This document shows, one piece after another, positions 47,718 to 59,434 of a stretch of DNA of 64,000 nucleotides. Source of the stretch: Alkalihalobacillus sp. TS-13 (GTDB lineage Bacteria; Bacillota; Bacilli; Bacillales; Fictibacillaceae). How positions within the stretch are numbered: position 1 is the stretch's first letter; every line of letters begins with the position of its first letter. A program made the position numbers and the translations under genes. Location: the NCBI RefSeq assembly GCF_019720915.1, contig NZ_JAHKSI010000001.1, positions 3,466,212 to 3,530,211 of the forward strand, given 5' to 3'. The notes below the pieces were generated by a model. That model saw nothing but the letters and a program-made list of their open reading frames with translations. It made no database searches and was not told the origin of the DNA.

Positions 47718-49094
47718 TTATTTCCCGAGACAAAATTGAGAAAACAACTGATCAATCAAACTTTCTGATACAGAATCCCCAATGATCTCTCCTAGTATTT
47801 CCCAAGTCCTTGTAATATCGATTTGTACCATATCTACTGGAAGTCCTGCCTCGATCCCTGCAAAAGCATCCTCTAGAGAGCGTTTCGCCTGTTTCAATAG
47901 TGAGATATGACGTGAATTAGAAACATACGTCATATCTCCCGCCTCTACATTTCCAGTAAAAAAGAGTTCTTTTATCGATTCTTCGAGCTTATCGATTCCT
48001 TCTTCCTCTTTTATTGAGGTAGAGACGATAGGATGATCTTTTGCTAATTCCCGTACCTCTTCCATGTCGATTTCTTGGTTCAAATCGGTTTTATTGACGA
48101 TGACAATGACGTCCATTCCTTCGACAGCTTCAAACAACTTCTTATCCTCTTCAGTTAAGGATTCACCATAATTCAGCAGCAATAAGATCAGGTCAGCCTC
48201 TTTCAACACTTGGCGAGAACGTTCGACCCCGATCCGTTCTACAATGTCTTCCGTTTCCCGAATCCCTGCCGTATCAACAAGCCGTAATGGGACCCCTCTT
48301 ACATTCACATATTCTTCAATAACATCCCTTGTCGTACCAGGAATATCTGTCACGATTGCTTTGTTTTCATGGACCAAACTGTTCAACAACGAAGATTTAC
48401 CGACATTTGGTCTTCCAATGATGACTGTTGATAGACCTTCCCTCAGGATTTTCCCTTGCTCTGCTGTTTGTAGCAACGACTCGATTTCCCTTTTTACATA
48501 TCCTAATTTTTCGGTCAGCAGCTGGTGGGTCATTTCTTCAGCATCATACTCTGGATAATCTATGTTCACTTCTACATGCGCAACGGTCTCAAGCAATGTT
48601 TGTCGAAGCTTCTGGATAAGCTTTGATAGACGTCCTTCCATCTGGTTGAGCGCGACATTCATAGCTCTGTCTGTTTTTGCCCGTATCAGATCCATGACCG
48701 CTTCTGCTTGCGAAAGATCGATTCTTCCGTTCAAAAAAGCACGCTTGGTAAATTCACCTGGTTCAGCTAAACGGGCTCCGCTGTTCAAAGCAATTTCCAA
48801 GACCCGATTGACAGAGACGAGCCCCCCATGACAGTTGATTTCGACCACGTCTTCACGAGTGAACGTTTTCGGACCCTTCATAACCGTCACCATTACTTCT
48901 TCAGCTTTTTCATTTGTATCAGGGTCAACGATATAACCATAATGGATCGTATGGCTATCTACCTCTTTCAAAGCCTGTTTTCCCTGGTACATTTTATCTG
49001 CGATATCAAGTGCTTGATCTCCACTCAATCGGACAATCGCGATTGCCGCTTCCCCCATTGGTGTCGATATCGCGGTTATCGTATCTCCTTCCAT
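47718..49094 (-). CDS. mnmE: tRNA modification GTPase MnmE
   Basis: 458 residues: N-terminal folate-binding domain ([22 protein letters not shown]), helical domain, inserted G domain ([28 protein letters not shown]) and the catalytic C-terminal CLGK (Cys). Partner of MnmG. GTG 49103 overlaps the ribosome site GAGGTG; the ATG at 49094 is the start. Confidence 0.97.
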   Translation of the reverse strand: MEGDTITAISTPMGEAAIAIVRLSGDQALDIADKMYQGKQALKEVDSHTIHYGYIVDPDTNEKAEEVMVTVMKGPKTFTREDVVEINCHGGLVSVNRVLEIALNSGARLAEPGEFTKRAFLNGRIDLSQAEAVMDLIRAKTDRAMNVALNQMEGRLSKLIQKLRQTLLETVAHVEVNIDYPEYDAEEMTHQLLTEKLGYVKREIESLLQTAEQGKILREGLSTVIIGRPNVGKSSLLNSLVHENKAIVTDIPGTTRDVIEEYVNVRGVPLRLVDTAGIRETEDIVERIGVERSRQVLKEADLILLLLNYGESLTEEDKKLFEAVEGMDVIVIVNKTDLNQEIDMEEVRELAKDHPIVSTSIKEEEGIDKLEESIKELFFTGNVEAGDMTYVSNSRHISLLKQAKRSLEDAFAGIEAGLPVDMVQIDITRTWEILGEIIGDSVSESLIDQLFSQFCLGK

Positions 49095-49232
49095 GGATTT
49101 CACCTCTTTTCTTTATCGTTTCCCGAATCATGCTTCCTAACTCAATAGAATAGCATACTTTCGCTTATCTATAAATTCTCGAAATGTTATGCACATTCAG
49201 TATTGTATTTTATTAACGTCTCTTATCAGTAT

Positions 49233-49289
49233 TTATCCACAGTGGATAATTCCAAACAGAATTCTTGTGTGTTTTTTGAATTATCCACA
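49233..49289. other. DnaA-box cluster between mnmE and jag
   Basis: Perfect TTATCCACA at 49233-49241 and 49281-49289, and an overlapping inverted box AGTGGATAA at 49241-49249 (one mismatch). B. subtilis also has a DnaA-box cluster in the jag region. Confidence 0.85.
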
Positions 49290-49452
49290 ACTAACTAGTT
49301 TAGTTCTTTCTCAGACAAGAATCAATCTTTATCTTTGGGAGGAAGAAAAGTGTAAACGTTCAGATTAAATTATAAGGTCAGCTTAACTAACAAGATTTAT
49401 CTACAAAATCATTCCTCTGACTCCACTTCGAAGTACTGTAGTAGAACTAAAA

Positions 49453-49488
49453 AAGTGCCCGGCTCTCTTTTCGAGAAGCTGGGCACTT
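49453..49488 (-). terminator. Terminator of rpmH-rnpA-yidD-yidC-jag
   Basis: Arms AAGTGCCC/GGGCACTT with an inner imperfect stem GGCTCTC/GAGAAGCT; on the minus strand followed by TTTTAGTTC. Confidence 0.88.
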
Positions 49489-49504
49489 CATTAAACAAAC
49501 TCTG

Positions 49505-50125
49505 TTATTCGTTTGTCGGACTGATGATAACCCTTCGATGCGGTTCGCTGCCTTCCGATGAAGTCTGTACTTTGTTGTTTGACTTCAATGTCATATGAAT
49601 GACTTTTCGTTCCATGGAAGGCATCGGTTCAAGGGATACCTTTTTATTGATTTTTAGCGCTTTTGAAGCTAAACGATGAGCAAGTTTTTCGAGAGTTTCT
49701 TTCCTTCTCTCCCTGTAGTTCTCTGCATCTAAGATAATACGTTTGAATTCATCTGAAGATTTATTCGCCACCAGGTTTGTGAGATACTGCAACGCATTCA
49801 AAGTCTGACCGCGCTTTCCAATCAGGATCGCGATCTTCTCACTTTCCATTTCGAGGATCGTACCATCTTCATCTTCTTTTACCGTGACAGTAACTTCAAC
49901 ACCCATTTTAGATGCTACCTTCTTCAGGAATTGAATAGCATCTTCCAATGGATCTGCATTGACTGTCACTTTTACTGTTGCCGGTTTAGAACCTAACCCA
50001 AGAAACCCTTTCTTGGATTCTTCGATGATTTCAATTTCAACTTTATCTTTAGATGTTTGCAGTTGAGTTAAAGCTTCTTCTACTGCTTCTTCTACTGACT
50101 TGCTCGTTATCGTTACTTGCTTCAC
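49505..50125 (-). CDS. khpB: RNA-binding protein KhpB/Jag
   Basis: 206 residues: N-terminal Jag domain (about 1-50, [13 protein letters not shown]), a KH domain (about 90-145, [20 protein letters not shown]) and an R3H domain (about 145-206, [18 protein letters not shown]). With KhpA it binds RNA and affects cell elongation; in B. subtilis known as SpoIIIJ-associated protein. Starts with GTG overlapping the yidC stop (GTGA). Confidence 0.94.
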   Translation of the reverse strand: MKQVTITSKSVEEAVEEALTQLQTSKDKVEIEIIEESKKGFLGLGSKPATVKVTVNADPLEDAIQFLKKVASKMGVEVTVTVKEDEDGTILEMESEKIAILIGKRGQTLNALQYLTNLVANKSSDEFKRIILDAENYRERRKETLEKLAHRLASKALKINKKVSLEPMPSMERKVIHMTLKSNNKVQTSSEGSEPHRRVIISPTNE

Positions 50126-50898
50126 TTTTTCGCGCCCCCCGTAGCATTACTTTCCTTATTTTTCATAGGAAGTGTAATAAAATAGGTTTGTGCAATCATG
50201 AATATGTTACCGACTACCCAATATAGGGAAAGTGCAGCTGGAAATGTAACCGCAAATACGACGATCATGATCGGCATGATATATAGCATCATCTTCATCT
50301 GCGGGTTGGCTTCCATGCTGTCTGTTCCACCCATCATGATACGTTGCTGTAAGTATGTTGTTAATCCAGCAATCAACGGTAACAAATAGATTGGATCAGG
50401 ATTTCCAAGGTCGAACCAAAGGAAGTTATGATTCGCAATCTCTTCTGTCCGCATGATCGCATGATAAAAGCCTAATAAGATCGGCATTTGTATAATCAAC
50501 GGCATACAGCCAGCCAATGGATTGACACCATGTTTTTGGAACATCTGCATCGTTTCTTGTTGTAACTTCTGTTGAGTCTTCTGGTCTTTCGAGCTGTATT
50601 TTTCACGCAAAGCCTTGATCTCCGGTTGGATCCTTTGCATTGAGATCGAGCTTCTTGTCTGTTTGATCATCAGCGGTAAAAGTACTGTACGAATCAAAAT
50701 GGTGACTATAACGATCCCAAGTCCATAATTACCATTAAAAAACTCAGAAACCTCAGTGATCAACCATGATAATGGATAAACGAAATACTTATCCCAAAAA
50801 CTATCACTTTCACTGGTTATAGGTTGATCAAGGGAACAACCTGCTAGGAACATTACCATCAAAACGGCTGGAATTAATAAGCCTATTCTCTTTCTCAC
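50122..50898 (-). CDS. yidC: Membrane protein insertase YidC (SpoIIIJ type)
   Basis: 258 residues: lipoprotein signal peptide with lipobox LAGC (Cys at about 21), then five membrane helices of the Oxa1/YidC fold including [19 protein letters not shown] with the conserved Arg in the groove. Inserts membrane proteins with or without SecYEG; needed for forespore sigma-G activity in B. subtilis (SpoIIIJ). Confidence 0.95.
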   Translation of the reverse strand: MRKRIGLLIPAVLMVMFLAGCSLDQPITSESDSFWDKYFVYPLSWLITEVSEFFNGNYGLGIVIVTILIRTVLLPLMIKQTRSSISMQRIQPEIKALREKYSSKDQKTQQKLQQETMQMFQKHGVNPLAGCMPLIIQMPILLGFYHAIMRTEEIANHNFLWFDLGNPDPIYLLPLIAGLTTYLQQRIMMGGTDSMEANPQMKMMLYIMPIMIVVFAVTFPAALSLYWVVGNIFMIAQTYFITLPMKNKESNATGGAKK

Positions 50899-50940
50899 TT
50901 GCTAAATCCTCCTTACAACGATACCTTTCTTCAAAAAAGG

Positions 50941-51174
50941 TTATCCCTGTTCCTTCTTTTCCTTTTCAGGTACAGGATCAAATCCTCCTGGATGGAACGG
51001 ATGACATTTCAAAATCCGCTTCGCAGCCAACCATCCCCCTACCAGTGCACCATGTTTTTGGACTGCTTCCAATCCATAAGATGAACAAGTCGGGTAGAAT
51101 CGACATGAAGGCGGAGTAAAGGGTGAAATGCATTTCCGGTAAAATTGAATCAATGCAATCAATATATATTTCAT
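50941..51174 (-). CDS. yidD: Membrane protein insertion efficiency factor YidD
   Basis: 77 residues: [26 protein letters not shown] and [13 protein letters not shown], with the four family Cys. Acts beside YidC in membrane insertion. 4 bases downstream of rnpA. Confidence 0.95.
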   Translation of the reverse strand: MKYILIALIQFYRKCISPFTPPSCRFYPTCSSYGLEAVQKHGALVGGWLAAKRILKCHPFHPGGFDPVPEKEKKEQG

Positions 51175-51178
51175 ACCA

Positions 51179-51529
51179 TCATCCTCTTGGTCCCTTCATA
51201 AGTTTAGAACGTTTCATCACATGGATCAAACTGCTCTTAATCTCATGAAAATCCATTGAGGAAGTAGGTTTTCTTGCGATAATCACATAATCATATGAGT
51301 CCTTAATATTCTCTTCCAATTCATGAAAAGCTTCACGAACAAGGCGCTTTATTCGATTTCGAGTGACAGCGTTTCCGATTTTTTTACTTACGGATAAACC
51401 TAATCGGAAATAATCCTGATCAGGCTTTCTTAAGTAATATATCACAAACTGGCGATTTGCGAATGATTCTCCTTTACGGAATACCGCCTGGAACTCTTCA
51501 TTTTTTTTGATCCGATATTTTTTCTTCAT
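51179..51529 (-). CDS. rnpA: Ribonuclease P protein component
   Basis: 116 residues: [19 protein letters not shown] start and the RNR motif region ([13 protein letters not shown]). Helps RNase P RNA process tRNA 5' ends. Separated from rpmH by 200 bases containing a repeat copy, although the two genes are usually adjacent. Confidence 0.97.
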   Translation of the reverse strand: MKKKYRIKKNEEFQAVFRKGESFANRQFVIYYLRKPDQDYFRLGLSVSKKIGNAVTRNRIKRLVREAFHELEENIKDSYDYVIIARKPTSSMDFHEIKSSLIHVMKRSKLMKGPRG

Positions 51530-51567
51530 CCGGATTCACTCCGACACTACTTCTTCATTTTAATAAT

Positions 51568-51655
51568 AGGCTCTGTTATTCTTCACTGTTGATTTTTGTG
51601 AAATTCCCTCCCTTTCCACGGGCGATCCGCATGAGTGTAGCGAATTTCATTTTTC
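51568..51655. repeat. MITE-like repeat between rnpA and rpmH (shortened copy)
   Basis: AGGCTCTGTTATTCTTCACT, then GTTGATTTTTGTGAAATTCC, cctttccacggg and gagtgtagcgaatttca. The middle of the element is missing. It has entered the otherwise compact rpmH-rnpA gap. Confidence 0.7.
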
Positions 51656-51708
51656 TAAAGCAACATTAAAAAACAAACAAAGCCAAATAATAAATCCATG
51701 TGAAAAAA

Positions 51709-51730
51709 GACCACTGTTTATTCAGTGGCC
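51709..51730 (-). terminator. Terminator or attenuator after rpmH
   Basis: Arms GACCACTG and CAGTGGCC around 6 bases; on the minus strand followed by TTTTTTCAC. It touches the rpmH stop, so rnpA may be read by readthrough or from its own promoter. Confidence 0.85.
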
Positions 51731-51864
51731 TACGCTGATAATACTTTTCTTCCTTTTTGACGACGACGAGCTAGAACTTTACGTCCATTTTTCGTGCTCA
51801 TCCGCGCACGGAATCCGTGTACTTTCTTACGCTTACGATTATTTGGTTGAAATGTAGGTTTCAT
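51730..51864 (-). CDS. rpmH: 50S ribosomal protein L34
   Basis: 44 residues, [19 protein letters not shown] start and [14 protein letters not shown] end: full-length L34. GGAGGTG lies 6 bases before the ATG. A consensus sigma-A promoter is upstream. Leftmost gene of the divergent pair with dnaA. Confidence 0.98.
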   Translation of the reverse strand: MKPTFQPNNRKRKKVHGFRARMSTKNGRKVLARRRQKGRKVLSA

Positions 51865-51912
51865 TTATTACACCTCCTCGAGGATTTCAAGTACATTTAG
51901 ACAGTCCTAGTA

Positions 51913-51941
51913 ATTATAAGAACATCTCACCTTTCTGTCAA
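51913..51941 (-). promoter_or_regulatory. Consensus sigma-A promoter of rpmH
   Basis: On the minus strand: TTGACA (51936-51941), 17-base spacer, TATAAT (51913-51918). Both hexamers are perfect. Confidence 0.93.
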
Positions 51942-52039
51942 GTTCAGGAACAATCTTTCTATTATTATGAAAATTATATACCTCTGCGGTTCCAGTCTTG
52001 ATTATGAAGATAGTCTGGTTCTTCTTTTATCTACAATTC

Positions 52040-52311
52040 AGGCTCTGGTAGTTTTTATTGTTGATTCGAAATTCACTCCATCTCCGCGATCCCGCTGGAA
52101 TGTCTCGAATTTTGTTGTTCTTTTATGCCTCGGAAATAACGCGCTTTCCACGGTCGATCCGCAAATCTCCTCGTTCGTTCCTCTCTGCGGGGTCTCGCCT
52201 GGCTCGCTTTCCCATAGGAGTCTCATATATTTCAACCGCTCACAGGTTTCCATACACATCTTTATCAATGCAAACCAGTATTCAATAGCAACAAACATTT
52301 AGAAAACAACC
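52040..52311. repeat. MITE-like repeat copies between rpmH and oriC
   Basis: Starts AGGCTCTGGTAG and GTTGATTCGAAATTCACTCC; a second core starts at 52150 (ctttccacggtcgatccgc ... gcggggtctcgcctggctcgc) and ends with agcaacaaacatttagaaaa. Probably two nested or successive copies. Apparent open frames here are accidental. Confidence 0.7.
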
Positions 52312-52383
52312 TTAAAAAAACAGACCCATATAAAATCTTCACGTTCACTGACTTTTCCCAATAAAAATCACTCTGGAAAACGT

Positions 52384-52646
52384 TGTGGATAATTTTTCGA
52401 CACATTTTTCACTATCCACATCCATTATCGACAAATTACACACAAAATCTAGTGCTGTGGACAACTATATTCCACAAGGTGTTGTAATTGTGGATAACCA
52501 CAAAAAACTCATTGCAACAACTGAATCCTTTTGATATGATTATTGTGTTTTAACTCGTTCAAAACTTCCTCGAATAAACAGTTTATCCACAGCGTGTGGA
52601 TAAAAATGTGGACATTCATACACCTCTGTGTATAAGCTTGTCCACA
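52384..52646. other. oriC, upstream DnaA-box region
   Basis: Perfect boxes at 52384-52392 and 52489-52497 (TGTGGATAA), 52583-52591 (TTATCCACA) and 52595-52603 (TGTGGATAA). One-mismatch boxes at 52412-52420, 52456-52464 and 52638-52646; weaker at 52607-52615. This is the incA/incB part of a bipartite origin, with dnaA between it and the unwinding region. Confidence 0.95.
52512..52540 (+). promoter_or_regulatory. Likely dnaA promoter inside oriC
   Basis: -35 TTGCAA (52512-52517), 17-base spacer, -10 TATGAT (52535-52540). It lies between two groups of DnaA boxes, so DnaA can repress its own gene, as in B. subtilis. The 5' leader would be about 250 bases. Confidence 0.7.
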
Positions 52647-52794
52647 AATTTGTGTATATAGAATATATCCCCTGTTTCTACTATATTAAATGTTATTCAC
52701 ATTTGCTGTGAACGGACTCGACACAATGGGGTGACTTTTTTCAAGGTTATCCTCTTCATTTGATACTTAAAATTCGACAAAAAGGAGGGTTAGG

Positions 52795-54150
52795 ATGGAA
52801 AATATTACAGATTTATGGAACAAAGCACTTGCCGAAATTGAAACGAAACTGAGTAAACCTAGTTTCGAAACATGGCTGAAATCGACGACCGCCCATTCCT
52901 TACAAGATGATACACTTATCATTACCGCACCGAATGAATTCGCCCGTGATTGGCTTGAATCCAGATATTCAAATTTGATTTCGGAGACTTTAGATACAAT
53001 CACTGGGACGAAGCTCGCAGTAAAATTCATCATTCCCCAGAACCAGACACAAGAAGAGCTTGATCTTGACCAGGCTGCGAAGAAGAAAGCGAAGGTTGAA
53101 GTAGAAGCCTCAGACGAGAATATAACGCAAAGCATGTTGAATCCAAAATATACGTTTGATACGTTTGTCATCGGTTCTGGTAACCGATTTGCCCATGCTG
53201 CATCACTTGCCGTGGCCGAAGCTCCGGCAAAAGCATATAATCCCTTATTCATTTATGGGGGGGTTGGACTTGGTAAAACCCACTTGATGCATGCGATCGG
53301 TCATTATGTCATTGATCATAAACCAAGTGCGAAAGTAGTCTACCTTTCTTCTGAAAAGTTTACGAACGAATTCATCAATTCCATCCGTGACAATAAGACT
53401 GTCGATTTTCGTAATAAGTTCCGGAATGTTGACGTTTTATTAATTGATGATATTCAATTCTTGGCCGGAAAAGAACAGACTCAGGAGGAATTTTTCCATA
53501 CATTCAATGCTTTGCATGAAGAAAGCAAACAAATTGTCATCTCAAGTGATCGACCACCTAAGGAAATCCCGACACTTGAAGATCGGTTACGTTCACGTTT
53601 TGAATGGGGCTTGATCACAGACATCACACCGCCAGATCTTGAAACACGTATCGCCATCCTTCGTAAAAAAGCCAAAGCTGAAGGTCTTGATATTCCGAAC
53701 GAAGTGATGCTTTATATCGCAAATCAGATCGATACCAACATTCGTGAACTTGAAGGTGCACTGATCCGTGTGGTCGCGTATTCATCTCTCATCAACCAGG
53801 ATATGAATGCAGATCTTGCCGCAGAAGCTTTGAAAGATATCATTCCATCGTCAAAACCACGAACATTGACGATACATGATATTCAAGAAATGGTCGGAGA
53901 ACAATTCAATGTACGATTAGAGGATTTTAAAGCAAAGAAACGAACGAAATCCGTTGCGTTCCCTCGACAAATTGCGATGTATCTCTCAAGAGAAATGACG
54001 GATTTTTCTTTACCGAAAATTGGAGAGGAATTTGGTGGACGTGACCATACAACAGTGATTCATGCCCATGAAAAAATATCTAAATTATTAGCAACCGATC
54101 AGCATTTTCAAAACAAAATCAAAGAAATTCGAGACTTGTTGAAAAACTAA
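52795..54150 (+). CDS. dnaA: Chromosomal replication initiator DnaA
   Basis: 451 residues: domain I (about 1-80), short linker, AAA+ domain with Walker A ([16 protein letters not shown]) and [15 protein letters not shown], and a C-terminal DNA-binding domain with [11 protein letters not shown]. It binds the boxes on both sides of the gene and opens the region before dnaN. GGAGG is 7 bases before the ATG. Confidence 0.98.
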   Translation: MENITDLWNKALAEIETKLSKPSFETWLKSTTAHSLQDDTLIITAPNEFARDWLESRYSNLISETLDTITGTKLAVKFIIPQNQTQEELDLDQAAKKKAKVEVEASDENITQSMLNPKYTFDTFVIGSGNRFAHAASLAVAEAPAKAYNPLFIYGGVGLGKTHLMHAIGHYVIDHKPSAKVVYLSSEKFTNEFINSIRDNKTVDFRNKFRNVDVLLIDDIQFLAGKEQTQEEFFHTFNALHEESKQIVISSDRPPKEIPTLEDRLRSRFEWGLITDITPPDLETRIAILRKKAKAEGLDIPNEVMLYIANQIDTNIRELEGALIRVVAYSSLINQDMNADLAAEALKDIIPSSKPRTLTIHDIQEMVGEQFNVRLEDFKAKKRTKSVAFPRQIAMYLSREMTDFSLPKIGEEFGGRDHTTVIHAHEKISKLLATDQHFQNKIKEIRDLLKN

Positions 54151-54204
54151 CAGCTGTGAACGAATGTGCATAACTAGAATCATTAACGTGTTTTTATCAA
54201 CATT

Positions 54205-54320
54205 CTATCCACATGTGGACAACCTTTGTAAAAACGACACCTTTCGACTTATCCACAAACTCACAGCGCCTACTATTATTACTACTATTTTTTTATTTAT
54301 TATTAAAGAATAATATGTCC
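54205..54320. other. oriC, unwinding region with DnaA-trios
   Basis: Boxes CTATCCACA (54205-54213), TGTGGACAA (54214-54222) and a perfect TTATCCACA (54249-54257), then a GC-rich step (agcgcc) and six trinucleotides TACTATTATTACTACTAT at 54271-54288, then T-rich and AT-rich sequence to about 54320. This matches the basal unwinding system described for B. subtilis (DnaA boxes plus DnaA-trios). Confidence 0.93.
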
Positions 54321-54491
54321 CTGATTTTAATAGATTCTAATTAATTTGCAGGAAACAATTTTTTGCAGGTTAGGATATAGAACTTTTCAGCAAGTAATGA
54401 GGAAACGCTGAAGAAACGTTGGAAACCAAGTTTAACACTGGCTTGGCTTTGCTAAGTTTTCTTTATCAGGAACTGAGGAGGAAATGAATTC

Positions 54492-55634
54492 ATGAAATTC
54501 GTAATGAACCGAGATCAGCTTGTCGATAGTGTGCAAGATGTGATGAAAGCTGTTTCTACTCGTACAACCATTCCAATTCTGACTGGGATTAAAATTGAAG
54601 CCCATGAAGATGGAGTGACGCTGACAGGTAGTGACTCTGATATCTCGATTGAACGATTCATACCTGCAGAAGAAGATGGTTATGAACATGTGGAAGTTGA
54701 AAAGCCAGGGAGCATTGTCTTACAAGCACGCTTTTTCTCAGAAATCGTAAAAAAATTACCAGATTCAAAGATTGAACTTGAGGTATCTGAACGCTTTGCA
54801 ACCAGGATCCGGTCAGGTTCTTCGGAATTCAATCTGAATGGATTGGATCCACAGGAATATCCGAGATTGCCTGAAGTACAGGAAAATAATAAATTCAGTG
54901 TTCAAGCGGACCTGCTGAAAACATTGATCCGCCAAACCGTGTTTGCAGTGTCCACCTCAGAAACACGCCCGATATTGACAGGTGTAAACTGGCATATCGA
55001 AAACGGTGAATTGAACTGTGTTGCAACAGATAGTCATCGGCTGGCATCTAGAGTCGCAACTGTAGAAGCAACGTCAGAAGAATTAGAGTTTTCAAATGTC
55101 GTCATTCCAGGAAAGAGTTTGACGGAGTTATCCAAAATTCTTGATGATTCAAGTGAATTGATCGATATCGTCCTTACAGAAAGCCAAGTATTATTTAAAG
55201 CGAAGAACATATTATTCTTCTCAAGATTATTGGATGGAAATTACCCGGATACATCAAAATTGATTCCAAATGAAAGTAAAACGGAAATGGTGATTTCATC
55301 AAAAGAATTTTTACAAGCCATTGATCGTGCTTCCTTACTTGCAAAAGAGGGAAGAAACAACGTTGTCAAACTTTCGACGTTAGACGACGGCGAGATTGAA
55401 ATTTCCTCAAACTCTCCTGAAATCGGAAGAGTATTCGAACATGTGTCAACAGAATCCTTCGAAGGAGATGAATTGAAAATCTCCTTTAGTGCAAAATATA
55501 TGATGGATGCTTTGAAAGCAATGGATTGTTCTGAAGTGCATATCCAGTTTACAGGAGCAATGAGACCTTTCGTACTTACACCTCTCGAGGAGAAAACAAT
55601 TAAGCAACTGATTTTACCTGTACGAACCTATTGA
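54492..55634 (+). CDS. dnaN: DNA polymerase III beta subunit (sliding clamp)
   Basis: 380 residues, full length, with three clamp domains and the C-terminal TGAMRPFVLTP and LILPVRTY typical of the family. It tethers polymerase to DNA. GGAGGA lies about 8 bases upstream of the ATG. Confidence 0.98.
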   Translation: MKFVMNRDQLVDSVQDVMKAVSTRTTIPILTGIKIEAHEDGVTLTGSDSDISIERFIPAEEDGYEHVEVEKPGSIVLQARFFSEIVKKLPDSKIELEVSERFATRIRSGSSEFNLNGLDPQEYPRLPEVQENNKFSVQADLLKTLIRQTVFAVSTSETRPILTGVNWHIENGELNCVATDSHRLASRVATVEATSEELEFSNVVIPGKSLTELSKILDDSSELIDIVLTESQVLFKAKNILFFSRLLDGNYPDTSKLIPNESKTEMVISSKEFLQAIDRASLLAKEGRNNVVKLSTLDDGEIEISSNSPEIGRVFEHVSTESFEGDELKISFSAKYMMDALKAMDCSEVHIQFTGAMRPFVLTPLEEKTIKQLILPVRTY

Positions 55635-55761
55635 TAGATGAAGAATAGCTGACCTTTGGTGTTAACGGAGTAAGTAGATTGAAGAGCTACTAGTGACAAT
55701 AATAAGTGTCCTAGTAGCTTTTCTTGCACATGATAGAAGGACAAGATCGGAGGCAGATGAG

Positions 55762-55971
55762 ATGGAAATCAAAATCAATACAGAATTCATTACCCTTGGC
55801 CAATTATTGAAGCAAGCGGATGTGATTCAATCTGGCGGCATGGTAAAATGGTATTTGGCAGAACATGACGTTTTTGTAAACGATGAACCTGAACAGCGCA
55901 GAGGACGGAAGCTGTATGAAGGGGACACCGTTTCAATACCGGATACTGGAACATTTGTGGTAACACGTTGA
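55762..55971 (+). CDS. yaaA: S4-domain protein YaaA
   Basis: 69 residues with an S4 RNA-binding domain ([24 protein letters not shown]). Usual gene between dnaN and recF; in B. subtilis linked to ribosome assembly. The frame opens at 55693, but GGAGG sits 8 bases before the ATG at 55762. Confidence 0.93.
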   Translation: MEIKINTEFITLGQLLKQADVIQSGGMVKWYLAEHDVFVNDEPEQRRGRKLYEGDTVSIPDTGTFVVTR

Positions 55972-55985
55972 ATGGGGGTTTCCCT

Positions 55986-57107
55986 TTGCATTTAAAAGAG
56001 CTGCAGCTGAAAAATTATCGGAACTATGAAAGTGAAGAAGTCAGTTTTCAAGATAATGTGAACGTCTTTATTGGCGAAAATGCCCAGGGTAAGACGAATA
56101 TTATGGAAGCGATCTACGTTTTGGGGTTCGCGAAATCCCATAGGACACCGAGAGATAAAGAATTGATACGCTGGGACTGTGAATATGGTAAAATAGAAGG
56201 TAGGGTCCAAAAAAGGAACGGTCCGCTATCTTTACAGATTGTCATAAGTCAAAAAGGTAAAAAAGCGAAATATAACCATATCGAACAACGGAGACTGACG
56301 GACTATATCGGCTCATTGAACATCGTCATGTTTGCACCTGAGGATTTAAACTTGGTAAAAGGGAGCCCTCAGGTGCGACGTCGTTTTATTGATATGGAAA
56401 TCGGCCAGATCAGTCCAGTCTATCTGCATCATTTAAGTCAATATCAGAAGATTCTCCAACAAAGGAATCATCTATTGCGTGATTTAGCTCGACGCCGAAA
56501 AAACGAACAGGAAGTGATGCTTGATATTTTGACAGAGCAACTTGTCGAACATGCTGCGAAAATCGTTTCCAAGCGCTATGAATTCCTGGAAATGCTGCAA
56601 GAATGGGCGTCACCGATCCATTCAGGGATCACTAAAGGTAATGAATCACTTGAAATAGAATACAAATCCTCGGTACAGGTATCAGAATCGACGGATATGA
56701 CGAAAATGATAGAAGAGTATAATCAGAAATTTACTAAAATAAAAGAGAAAGAGATCGATCGCGGTACGACGATGGCTGGTCCTCATCGTGATGACCTCCT
56801 GCTGTATGTTAATGGGAAGGATGTTCAGACATATGGTTCCCAGGGGCAGCAGCGAACAACGGCTCTCTCTTTGAAACTAGCTGAAATAGAACTGATCAAA
56901 TCTGAAGTTGGTGAATACCCTCTTTTGTTATTGGATGATGTATTATCAGAACTTGATGACAGTCGGCAATCCCATTTATTGAACACGATTCAAGGAAAAG
57001 TACAAACCTTCGTCACGACTACAAGCGTGGATGGAATTGAACACGAAACACTGAATGATGCAAGTCTTTTCAATGTCGAACATGGGACAGCGACGTTAAT
57101 AAAGTGA
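55986..57107 (+). CDS. recF: DNA replication and repair protein RecF
   Basis: About 373 residues: Walker A ([17 protein letters not shown]), signature [19 protein letters not shown] and Walker B ([12 protein letters not shown]). SMC-like ATPase that loads RecA at gaps with RecO and RecR. The frame opens at a TTG overlapping the yaaA stop, but GGGGGT precedes a second TTG at 55986 by 6 bases, giving [15 protein letters not shown], the family-typical start. Confidence 0.96.
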   Translation: MHLKELQLKNYRNYESEEVSFQDNVNVFIGENAQGKTNIMEAIYVLGFAKSHRTPRDKELIRWDCEYGKIEGRVQKRNGPLSLQIVISQKGKKAKYNHIEQRRLTDYIGSLNIVMFAPEDLNLVKGSPQVRRRFIDMEIGQISPVYLHHLSQYQKILQQRNHLLRDLARRRKNEQEVMLDILTEQLVEHAAKIVSKRYEFLEMLQEWASPIHSGITKGNESLEIEYKSSVQVSESTDMTKMIEEYNQKFTKIKEKEIDRGTTMAGPHRDDLLLYVNGKDVQTYGSQGQQRTTALSLKLAEIELIKSEVGEYPLLLLDDVLSELDDSRQSHLLNTIQGKVQTFVTTTSVDGIEHETLNDASLFNVEHGTATLIK

Positions 57108-57118
57108 GGTGAACAATC

Positions 57119-57385
57119 CTGTTTATACATCTGGGAGAGAATGTCGTCGTACAAGCCAGGGATGTTGTTGCAATTTTCGATTATGAGATTGCGAAAGGAT
57201 CTGAAGAAACGAAAGAATTTCTAGATCACCATAAAAGCGGTGATACGTTGGAAGTCATCAATCCTGAATTGATCAAATCCATTGTTTTAACGACAGAAGA
57301 AGTGTTCTTATCACCATTATCGTCTGTAACTCTAAAAAGAAGAGCAAGAATCAATCAGAACTTCGAAAAATTATTGAATGGTTAA
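57119..57385 (+). CDS. remB: Extracellular matrix regulator RemB, apparent CTG start
   Basis: 88 residues, DUF370 family: (M)FIHLGENVVVQARDVVAIFDYEIAKGS, then SIVLTTEEVFLSPLSSVTLKRRA. B. subtilis RemB (YaaB) starts MYIHLGD, so the CTG at 57119 aligns with the initiator Met; GAGGTGA lies 6 bases upstream. No ATG, GTG or TTG occurs in frame before the conserved FIHLG. 11 bases after recF. In B. subtilis linked to biofilm-matrix gene control. Confidence 0.88.
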   Translation: MFIHLGENVVVQARDVVAIFDYEIAKGSEETKEFLDHHKSGDTLEVINPELIKSIVLTTEEVFLSPLSSVTLKRRARINQNFEKLLNG

Positions 57386-57445
57386 AAACCGGAGAACTCA
57401 TATAGATTATTTTGTTTATGGATGTTCGAAAAAAGAAGCAGGTGA

Positions 57446-59374
<1,929 letters not shown>

Positions 59375-59434
59375 ACGCAACAGGTGATCAAAGAAACCAT
59401 GTTAGAAATGAAGTGTAATTGGAGGTAATCGGGA

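Noticed and set aside
52038-52302. Overlapping open frames on both strands in 52.0-52.3 kb
   Set aside because: They lie entirely in the palindromic repeat, have no ribosome site, and resemble other repeat copies at DNA level only.
52767-53252. 161-codon minus-strand open frame over the dnaA start
   Set aside because: It is the antisense of the conserved dnaA N-terminus and its ribosome site; no independent evidence.
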